Below are positions 56,653-64,000 of a stretch of 64,000 bases of DNA, piece after piece (position 1 is the stretch's first letter; each line of letters starts with the position of its first letter). The translations under genes and the position numbers were made by a program. Source of the DNA: Nannochloropsis oceanica (lineage: Eukaryota > Sar > Eustigmatophyceae > Eustigmatales > Monodopsidaceae); assembly GCA_004519485.1 (NCBI GenBank), contig CP038106.1:755501-819500 (forward strand), given 5' to 3'. The notes under the pieces are model-generated. The model saw only the letters and a list, made by a program, of their open reading frames with translations, did no database searches and was not told where the DNA came from.

Positions 56653-58323
56653 ATGACCACGACAAGACGGCAACAAGGCGGCCACGACGCCAGCTTTTCC
56701 TCCTCATTTTTCTCCCTCAGACACAAAGACGTCACTCGTGCATACGCTCCTGCCTCTTATAGCCCCACCCAAATTGTCGAGGAGTGGAAACATATATTTG
56801 GTCCGGGCAGCGACCTCTTTGAGCCCGGGGACCCCCGCGGCATTCTTGGCGGTATCACCCCGCTAGAAGTCCGAAAGCAGCTAGATTTCCAGACCGCAGA
56901 AATCGAAAAGCTACGGGCGGAGGTGGTCGAGATGAGGAGATGTGTACACAAGGAGCAACAAGAGCTTAAGTCGCAAGTCATTTTTTTTGCCGCAAAGGCA
57001 CGCGCGGCGGCCCGTCAGGCCAAGTCGGAAGGCACCGATTCCTTGACGTTGCAAAAGAAGGCACATGAACGAGAATTGGCACGTTTGCGCGAAGCCCACG
57101 AATACGAAATTACCGCTTGGAGGGATAGGGTAGAAGCGCTTGAGCGAGAGCAGCAGCAACAGCAACCCTCATTCCCGATTCCACCCCCGTCCTCTTCTGG
57201 TCGACCGCAGTCCTCTTCGGCGAGACTCCAATCAACCTCCTCCTCCTCGCCCTCGAGACGTCCCTTTGGTTCCACCCAAATTCCGGCTACATCCATCTGC
57301 GAAAAAGAAGGGCAACAGACATGTAGGAGTGCCTATAAAGCTGTGGGCCGCCGGGAGGACAAGGAGGAAGAGGAGGAAGCCCCGCGTGCCCTCCCTCTCC
57401 CGATTCGATTCCCTAATTTTCCCGTGCAGTCTACAGAGGAGCAAGCTTTGCTGGAAAAGAGACTGGCGGACTTCGAGGAGCTATATGAAGTCACGCGCCT
57501 GGCCATGCAGGCAACTGCAATGACCACTTCAGCAGCAGCAGCAGCAGCAGCAGCAGCATTACCACCACCACCACCAGCAGCAGTAGCAGCGGCAGCGGTA
57601 AGCGTCGGAGGGAGGAAGGGGAGAGAAGGGAAAGAGGGATCAGCGGAGAGCCAAAATAAAATAGACTTTACGTTAGGGAGCGTGGACGTATATCCTGGTC
57701 AGACGGCTCCGAGGACGGATGGCATAGGAGAGGGGAAGGTGGGAGGAGGAAGTGGAGGTGGAGGAAGAGGCAGAGGCAGAATTCCGCCTATTCTGCCGCG
57801 GGCGACGACCCACCAAAGGAAAAAAAAAACGATGACGGCTCAACAAGGGAGGAGGAGCGCGACGTCGACCACCAAAAGCAACACCTTCGGTGATCGAGCT
57901 TTTACGCGCTTAGATCCTACGCAGTACCCCACGTCCGGGGTAAGCAATCCGTCTATGCTTCCTCCTACACGAGAACCCAATGATGGTGCTGGTGTGCAGG
58001 AGCCGCGGGACATTCGGGGCATATTTAAACCGTTGATGACAGCAGAGCAGAAGGAGAGAGATAAGAGAGAGGAGGAGGAAGAGGAGGAGGATGAGAGCGA
58101 GGAGGATGAGGTGGGGGATGTGGAAGGGGAGGAAAGTGTGAACGAAGAGAAAGGGAGCCTAGAAGAGATGGAAAGCAGCGAAGGAGAGGAAGAAGAAAGT
58201 GGCGACTCCGAGCGTGGGGATTATGACTGTGATCATGATGAGGAGGAGGAGGAGGAGGAGGAGGAGTATGAGAGTGAGAATGAGACCGAGAGCGAGGAGG
58301 AAGGTTGGCTGGAGAGCGAGTAA
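56653..58323 (+). CDS. coiled-coil protein with acidic tail, unknown function
   Basis: A single-exon frame of 556 residues that I do not recognise. After a basic head, residues about 35-80 (IVEEWKHIFGPGSDLFEPGD; GILGGITPLEVRKQLDF) look ordered. A long helix/coiled coil follows (TAEIEKLRAEVVEMRRCVHK through RVEALEREQQQQQ). The middle is Ser/Pro- and Ala-rich with a homopolymeric Ala run. The C-terminal 110 residues are almost entirely Glu/Asp/Ser, similar in style to histone or nuclear chaperone tails. One uninterrupted frame with mixed amino-acid use in the coiled coil supports coding. Confidence 0.7.
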   Translation: MTTTRRQQGGHDASFSSSFFSLRHKDVTRAYAPASYSPTQIVEEWKHIFGPGSDLFEPGDPRGILGGITPLEVRKQLDFQTAEIEKLRAEVVEMRRCVHKEQQELKSQVIFFAAKARAAARQAKSEGTDSLTLQKKAHERELARLREAHEYEITAWRDRVEALEREQQQQQPSFPIPPPSSSGRPQSSSARLQSTSSSSPSRRPFGSTQIPATSICEKEGQQTCRSAYKAVGRREDKEEEEEAPRALPLPIRFPNFPVQSTEEQALLEKRLADFEELYEVTRLAMQATAMTTSAAAAAAAAALPPPPPAAVAAAAVSVGGRKGREGKEGSAESQNKIDFTLGSVDVYPGQTAPRTDGIGEGKVGGGSGGGGRGRGRIPPILPRATTHQRKKKTMTAQQGRRSATSTTKSNTFGDRAFTRLDPTQYPTSGVSNPSMLPPTREPNDGAGVQEPRDIRGIFKPLMTAEQKERDKREEEEEEEDESEEDEVGDVEGEESVNEEKGSLEEMESSEGEEEESGDSERGDYDCDHDEEEEEEEEEYESENETESEEEGWLESE

Positions 58324-58549
58324 GAAGAGTCTTCTTAATAGAGAAGGCATGTTCAAGAAGAAAAAACCCAAATGTACGTTTGTTTACCTGTGGATGTATC
58401 TTTTTGTGAGTATTTTGTTTTTAAATTGTGTATTTTTTACATCAGTGCATGAGAGTCTTCTTTCTTACCGTCTCCTACTAAATCCTTCTATGAGATATCA
58501 CCCGGGGCAGCTTCCTGCTCACACTTCTATTCACTCTTTCCCTTCTACC

Positions 58550-61055
58550 TTACGGCTTGGGCTTAGTCAGCACGTCAGCCAACACCCTCAGCGCGTACAC
58601 TGTCCGCATCTCCGTGTCGAAATACGGCACCTCCGTCAAGTGCACCCCCGCCGCCGCCGCTGCCTTCCCCACATCTGTCAACGCCACCTGCTGACCGGCG
58701 CGAAGCCGATTCCAATACCCGTCCTTCACATGCTCGGCCAGGACTTGATTCACAACTAAGCGACGCACGGCAACATCTTGCTCCTTCAGGGCTTCTACCA
58801 ATCGCTCCGTCTCCGCCACGGCCATCTCTGTCGGTATAGTCACAGCCACAAACTCGGATCTTGCTGGGTCATGAAGCAAATCATCCAACTCAATCATCTT
58901 CAACTGAAACTCCCTCAATCGATCCCTCGGAGGCCCCTCGTCCTCCACCGCCTCCTTCTCCTCTTCTTCCTCCTCGCCGTCGTTCCCGCTTTCTGCTGCC
59001 CCTCCCCCTAACCCCCCAAACATACTCATCAACGAATTCGCTCCCTTCAGACGATCCCTGATCGCCATCACCCTCTCAATAAAGCCCTCTAAAAACTCGG
59101 GAAAGCTCAACAGTCGCAAAGTATGCCCGGTGGGTGCTGTGTCAATAACGATCCTATCAAATTTTCTCCCCTCCCCCGGCGTCCCCTCCTTCAATAGCTT
59201 CAAGACTCGTGCCAACGCCACCAACTCATCTGTCCCCGGGGGCGCTGACTCGAGCACATCCGCAAACTCCCCCAACTCCAACTGGCCCATCAATCCCGCC
59301 TTCTGCTTCCTTCTATCCCCCCCCTTCATTCCCCCTCCCAACCCTTGCAGCACGCTCCTAAACTCCTCCACCGCCTCACCCGTGTCCACCTCCAAGGCAA
59401 ACAGTCGCCCCGGCCCACATAACCCGCTTACCTCCGTCACCTTCCCACCCGATAAATCCATGTCCAACGCATCCCCCAAGGAATGTGCCGGGTCCGTGCT
59501 CACCACCGCGGTCGTGAGGCCCTCATCTGCCAGCTTCACAGCCAAAGCCGTCGAGGACGACGTCTTCCCGACCCCCCCCTTCCCACCAAACAAGACAAAC
59601 CTTGTCGCAATCGGCCCGCCTGTTTGAAACAGATCCCCAAACGGCGATCCCGGTTCTGTTCTGTAAGCAATATCCGCCATGAATTTAAGACCAAAAACCC
59701 CACGGACCTCCACGTCTAAGTAAGGCACCTGAACAGAAGCCAGCCCGTGCTTTGCTACCACCCCGCGCTCCAACCGCTGCAAACAATGGGCCTGGCCCTT
59801 ACTCATCCTCGCCATATGCTGCGTTTGGTCTTCGTCTTGCACCAATTTATTCACGACCAGGTGCCTAACGGCAATATTTTCCTGCTTCAACGCCATCATC
59901 AGCCGCTTCGACTCCGCCACAGCCAGCTGCGTAGCGATCGTGACTATACAAAACTCGGTTGCGTCTTGGTCTCGAAACAAATCCCGCAACTCCACCATCT
60001 GCTGCTTTGCCTTCTCCACCTTCGCAAACGCCTCGTCGGTCGCCCGCAGCCGCTCCTTCGATTCAGCCGACCCTCCCCCAAACAGGCCTGAGAGCGTCGA
60101 GAGCACCTTGGACACACGTAGCTGGAGCTTCACCAGCTTACCCAGAAAGCCATCCAAAAAATCAGGAAAACTCAGCAACCGCAGAGTATGTCCTGTGGGT
60201 GCCGTGTCAATGACCACACGATCAAATGTGATCCCGCCGGCGGTCCCTCCCAACTCACTGCTCCCGCCGCTTTCCTTTGACAGACGCACCACCTCCGCCA
60301 GGGCAATGAGCTCATCGATGCCAGGAGGAGGGTTATTGAGAATGGCAACAAAATCTTCTAGGCCCAGTCCACCCAATATTTCCTCCGAAACCCCGAATTG
60401 TGTCGCCAAAGCCCCCACGTCCAGCTCTTTGAAGAGCGCCCGGAAGCGGTTGAGTGCCCGCGTTGTGTCCACCTCCATGGCCCACAAATTATCACACCCC
60501 AGCACCTGCACCGGGTCACCGCCCGACACCTTCTGGTCAAGCAAATCTCCCAGAGAATGTGCTGGATCCGTGCTGATGACAAGCGTGCGCAGGCCTTGAT
60601 CGGCCAAGTGCAATGCAATGGCCGTGGAGGTCGACGTCTTGCCCACCCCACCCTTCCCTCCAAAGAAAATGAAGCGCTGCATTAGCCCGGGCTTGCGCAT
60701 TTCGCCAAGCTCTGCCAGGGTAGGCAAGGCCGTTGTCGTGGAGGAGGAGGTAGCTGGGATTGTTGTGGTGCTGGCTGCCATGTTGAGTGCTCCTCTTTTC
60801 ACTGCCACCTGAGGAGGTTGGAGGAGGGGAATCATTCAGCACATACAAGGTTTTCACAGACAAGTTTTCTCTGAATAGGAATGCCTGAGGCTCCACTACG
60901 AACATTCGAGGCACACGTACCGTCACTAAATCTTGCTCGTTTAGACAGGTCTTTCCTGCGAGGCTGCTGCTCATGGCCGTGAGCCGGGCGGCCGGGACGA
61001 GGAAGGCTTCCACATACGATGGCAACACGAGGCCCGAGGCGAGGAAGAGGAGCAT
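58550..61055 (-). CDS. plastid-targeted tandem GET3/ArsA-type ATPase
   Basis: Minus-strand exons 60921-61055 and 58550-60808 give 797 residues. Exon 1 encodes a signal peptide (MLLFLASGLVLPSYVEA) followed by FLVPAARLTAMSSSLAG, a bipartite plastid signal with the critical Phe. The mature protein has two ArsA/GET3 domains in tandem. P-loops: FFGGKGGVGKTSTSTA (Lys97 region) and LFGGKGGVGKTSSSTALA; each is followed by STDPAHSLGD and by VIDTAPTGHTLRLLSFP. Both ATP sites look intact. I see no Cys-x-x-Cys zinc clasp of cytosolic GET3, as in plastid and bacterial forms. It likely delivers tail-anchored proteins inside the plastid. An in-frame ATG at 61109 is an alternative start. Confidence 0.88.
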
Positions 61056-61542
61056 TTTGCCAAAACGTGACGGAGCCGCAAGGCCCTTCCCTTCTCTTCT
61101 TCCCCGCATGTCTTGGCTGTATTGGCTATGGTATGGGCGCGTGGATGCCTATGTAAGATACAAATCAAGGACTCCATCCTAATGTAACATCTCCGACACA
61201 TGCAGCTCCCTCCCCCCTCTCCCCAAAATTGGGATTATCGCGTTTGGTAAAACGACGTTTATTATTAAGGTTGGATAAGACACATTTAAATGGCCATTTC
61301 CGCTTGCTACCTTATTTTGCTGACCACAATCAGCAATAAACTGGAATAAGACATTGAAATACCTTGACTTGTCGTGTGATGCCTATTCCTTCCATGAAAA
61401 GCAACCTCCCCACCAATACTCAATAGAACACAATTTACATTTTACTTTACGTCGATTTCTATCATCAATGCACTTATCGTTAGTTCATTGTGTAGATGGT
61501 TCTTGGTATATACACTTCATTAATTTTAAATACTATTCAGCT
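61056..61542. other. intergenic region GET3-like / DNA ligase
   Basis: This is a 487-base spacer between two minus-strand genes. Its right two thirds (61240-61540) are clearly more AT-rich than the surroundings. It should hold the ligase 3' UTR and the GET3-like promoter. No gene is seen. Confidence 0.45.
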
Positions 61543-63999
61543 TCAGCCCAGCTCACAAGCCTCTACCACGAGGGCCTGCCATTCCGCCTCGTCTAGCAGC
61601 CCCACCCCTAACTCCCGTGCCTTGCGAACCTTCCCTCCCGGGTCGGCACCGACCACTACAATGTCTACCTTTTTGCTCAACGTTTTGACCGTCTTGGCAC
61701 CCAATTGCTTGGCCTTGGCCTCGGCCTCAGACCGCGTCATGCCGCCCAAGGTACCTGTGAAAAGTACCATCTTGCCCACCAATGGCCCTTCGGTGGGCAC
61801 AACCATGCTGCCGGCTTCCCCTCGCTCCCCCGCATTACCTTGTCCTTGCCCTCCTTCACTTGTCACTTGTACTTCTCGCAAAAGCGCGTCCACTGTGCGC
61901 TGGTTCCGTTCATCGCGGACAAAGGCTCGCAGGGACCCAATCACCGTGGGGCCAATTCCATCGATCGTTTCCAAACCCCCCGCTTTCTCATCGGGCTTGG
62001 CAGCTTTCTTTTTTTCAGGTTTCTTATTCGCTGCTACGACCGGCTTCTTCTTCCTCTTTTTGACCGCTCCGTCCTCAATTTTGACCTTCCCCTCTTCCTC
62101 CTCTGCCTCCTCCACCTTGTCCACTTCCTCCTTTTCCTCCTCATCCTCGTCCTCGTCCTCTTCCTCCTTCTCCTTCTCCACCTCGACCACCACCTCAGTC
62201 TCCTTCTCTAGCTCCTGCATCGCCCGCCACCAGTTCTCCACACTCCCAAAATGTCTCGCAATTGCTTGAGCAGTCGCTAAACCAACATGCGGCACGCCCA
62301 ACCCAAAAATAAACCGACCCAGAGGTACGCTCCGCCTCGCAGCAATGGCAGAAAAGAGGGCTTTCACTGACTTGGTTCCCCATCCCTCCCGCTCCTCCAA
62401 CAACCAAACACCCTCGTTCCCCTCCTCTTCATCTTCCGCTTCTTCCTCAATCCGAATCTCACTAGCCGCAGCAGTCGCCTGTTTTTTATCTCTGTTCTCT
62501 TTCTTCGCTGCTTCCCTTTCCTCCAAATGAAACAAGTCCACCGGCCCCGAGGGCAACAAGCCCCAGGCCACCAACTCCTCCAACCTCTTCCCCCCCAACC
62601 CCTTGATATCAAAGGCATCCCTCGAGGTAAAATGTGCAAGCCTTTCCAACGACTGCGCCGGACAACTCAACCCCGCTGGGCAGTAAATCCCCACCATGTC
62701 CACCTCCACTCTCACAGGCCCCCCACACGACGGACACACTATTGGAGGCACCACCCGCTCCGGCCGCTTCCCCCCCTCCCCTTCCTTCCCCACAGCCGTA
62801 ATATTTGCTCGTCCAAGAACCTGTGGAATAACGTCTCCCGCCCTTCTGACTGCGACTATATCCCCCACCCTCACGTCCCTTCGTGCCACGTCCTGAAAGT
62901 TGTGGAGCGTGGCTCTACTGATCACGACCCCTCCCACTGTCACAGGCTCCAACAACGCCACCGGAGTCAGAATCCCCGTCCTTCCTACCTGCACCTCCAC
63001 GCTTCTAACCCTCGTCTGCGCCTCAACTGGCGAAAATTTATGTGCCAATGCCCATCTTGGTGCCCTTGCGCTCCTCCCCGCCTTGGCCCTCGAAGATAAG
63101 TCGTCGAGCTTGTATACTACTCCATCCACGTCAAAACCCAAAAGCGACCGCTCTCTCTCTAAACGTCCATGAAACTGTTGCAGATCATCCGTGCCTTCAC
63201 AACGGGCCCAGGGCTGAGCAACTTCGAATCCCCATGACTGTAATTGTGTCAAAAGGGCAGCTTGGCGCGTGGGGAAGGACGACGAGGAGGAGGAGGAGGA
63301 GGAAGAGGAGGAAAGGTCCGTCTCGACAGCATAGGCAAAAAATCCCAAGCGTCGTTCACGTGTTAAGGCAGTGTCAAGCTGTCGAAGGGAGCCAGAGGCG
63401 GCATTTCGCGGATTAGAGAGAAGAGGCGCGCCTTGTGCTGCTCTTGCCCTGTTTAATTCCTCAAAAACTTGTCGGGAGAGGTAGACTTCCCCGCGGATTT
63501 CCATGACGGGGGGGAGGGACGACAAGGACAAAGAGGAGCACGAGAGGCGTTTAGGGATGGAGGCGATGGCTCGCACGTTGGCCGTCACGTCTTCCCCCAC
63601 GAAGCCGTTTCCCCGCGTGGCACCCCGGACAAGCACCCCATCCTCATACCGCAGGGACAAAGAGACACCATCAATCTTCGCCTCCGCCACAAATTTCAAA
63701 GGCTTTGAAACTACAGCCGATGCTCCTTCCTCAATTTTCTCATTCTCTGCTGCATCCTCTTCATCCCCTGCCTCCCTCAAGACCTTCTCCAACCGCATTG
63801 CCCACGCCTCCACATCCTCCGCCGAGAAAGCATTATCCAATGACATCATCGGCCAGCCATGCGTCACAGGTGCAAATCTTGCGCCTACCTCAGCTGAGGA
63901 ACCTACAGCTACGGCGGCAGGAAGTGCTGCACCCACCCGCTCAGCACGTGAGACATAGCCTTCTTCCGCATGTAGCTCCTTGACCAAGGCAGGATGCGC
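61543..63999 (-). CDS. NAD+-dependent DNA ligase, bacterial LigA type (5' partial)
   Basis: Seals nicks using NAD+; normally a bacterial enzyme. The frame is open to the window edge, so the N-terminal part is missing. Visible domains run in order. The end of the Ia region is FAPVTHGWPMMSLDNAFSAE. The nucleotidyltransferase has AEAKIDGVSLSLRYEDG, the active Lys codon at 63676-63678, and GATRGNGFVGEDVTANVRAI. The OB fold is VQVGRTGILTPVALLEPV with ATLHNFQD. A four-Cys zinc finger follows (CPSCGG, then YCPAGLSCPAQ), then helix-hairpin-helix repeats (DIKGLGGKRLEELVAWGLLP). A Lys/Glu-rich insert of about 80 residues precedes a second HhH (GLETIDGIGPTVIGSLRAF). The end is a BRCT domain. All catalytic elements seen are intact. 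Confidence 0.93.
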   Translation of the reverse strand, partial: AHPALVKELHAEEGYVSRAERVGAALPAAVAVGSSAEVGARFAPVTHGWPMMSLDNAFSAEDVEAWAMRLEKVLREAGDEEDAAENEKIEEGASAVVSKPLKFVAEAKIDGVSLSLRYEDGVLVRGATRGNGFVGEDVTANVRAIASIPKRLSCSSLSLSSLPPVMEIRGEVYLSRQVFEELNRARAAQGAPLLSNPRNAASGSLRQLDTALTRERRLGFFAYAVETDLSSSSSSSSSSSSFPTRQAALLTQLQSWGFEVAQPWARCEGTDDLQQFHGRLERERSLLGFDVDGVVYKLDDLSSRAKAGRSARAPRWALAHKFSPVEAQTRVRSVEVQVGRTGILTPVALLEPVTVGGVVISRATLHNFQDVARRDVRVGDIVAVRRAGDVIPQVLGRANITAVGKEGEGGKRPERVVPPIVCPSCGGPVRVEVDMVGIYCPAGLSCPAQSLERLAHFTSRDAFDIKGLGGKRLEELVAWGLLPSGPVDLFHLEEREAAKKENRDKKQATAAASEIRIEEEAEDEEEGNEGVWLLEEREGWGTKSVKALFSAIAARRSVPLGRFIFGLGVPHVGLATAQAIARHFGSVENWWRAMQELEKETEVVVEVEKEKEEEDEDEDEEEKEEVDKVEEAEEEEGKVKIEDGAVKKRKKKPVVAANKKPEKKKAAKPDEKAGGLETIDGIGPTVIGSLRAFVRDERNQRTVDALLREVQVTSEGGQGQGNAGERGEAGSMVVPTEGPLVGKMVLFTGTLGGMTRSEAEAKAKQLGAKTVKTLSKKVDIVVVGADPGGKVRKARELGVGLLDEAEWQALVVEACELG

Positions 64000-64000
64000 C

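Noticed and set aside
1-64000. Search for transposons, retroelements, integrated viruses, rRNA and tRNA genes
   Set aside because: No frame shows reverse transcriptase, integrase, transposase or capsid features, no long terminal or inverted repeats were noticed, and no convincing tRNA or rRNA was seen by eye; a dedicated tRNA scan was not possible.

Overview
The window is eukaryotic nuclear DNA: gene-dense, with 28 recognisable protein-coding genes. Many carry short spliceosomal introns (about 70-320 bases) whose exon phases join cleanly into known conserved proteins. There are no bacterial operons and I found no mobile element, rRNA, tRNA or CRISPR array. Several N-termini look like a signal peptide followed by a plastid transit peptide with a Phe near the cleavage site (GET3-like ATPase, TPR protein, small protein at 2726-3187). 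That is the bipartite targeting used by algae with red-derived complex plastids. With compact introns and GC-rich low-complexity coding stretches, this suggests a stramenopile alga, possibly a eustigmatophyte of the Nannochloropsis/Microchloropsis type. The organism is an inference; no species marker is present.

Layout. 1-7.2 kb: 3' part of SPT16 (FACT), a small plastid/ER-targeted protein, casein kinase II beta (7 exons), ribosomal protein eL24. 7.5-20 kb: THO complex subunit 5, a HIG1-domain protein with an unusual tail, a COPI-associated/TVP15-like Golgi protein, and the giant NUP98-NUP96 precursor. 20-29 kb: urate oxidase, a plastid TPR protein, a 72-aa membrane protein, proteasome beta-5, and a PD-(D/E)XK nuclease-like protein of the lambda-exonuclease/YqaJ type. 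29-45 kb: a glucosamine-6-phosphate deaminase fused to a LmbE/PIG-L domain, PRL1/PLRG1, an F-box protein, the beta subunit of mitochondrial processing peptidase, Rab18/RabC, and an ER DnaJ-thioredoxin-MANF-like fusion. 45-64 kb: sulfotransferase, RCC1-repeat protein, SAC1 phosphoinositide phosphatase, two convergent proline-rich transcriptional CDKs, a coiled-coil acidic protein, a plastid tandem GET3/ArsA ATPase, and a bacterial-type NAD+-dependent DNA ligase running off the right edge.

How the genes relate. Most are independent housekeeping genes. Several serve transcription and mRNA export (SPT16, THOC5, NUP98-96, PRL1, the two CDKs). Others serve protein quality control and targeting (proteasome beta-5, MPP-beta, DnaJ-Trx-MANF, GET3) and membrane traffic (TVP15-like, Rab18, SAC1). 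Adjacency gives no evidence of one multi-gene system. The most unusual items are the bacterial-type ligase, the YqaJ-like nuclease, the NagB-LmbE fusion, the DnaJ-Trx-MANF architecture, the paired DWG-motif CDKs, and a marked preference for GTACGT at 5' splice sites. Exon joins were made by eye from frame continuity and splice dinucleotides; none has transcript support here.
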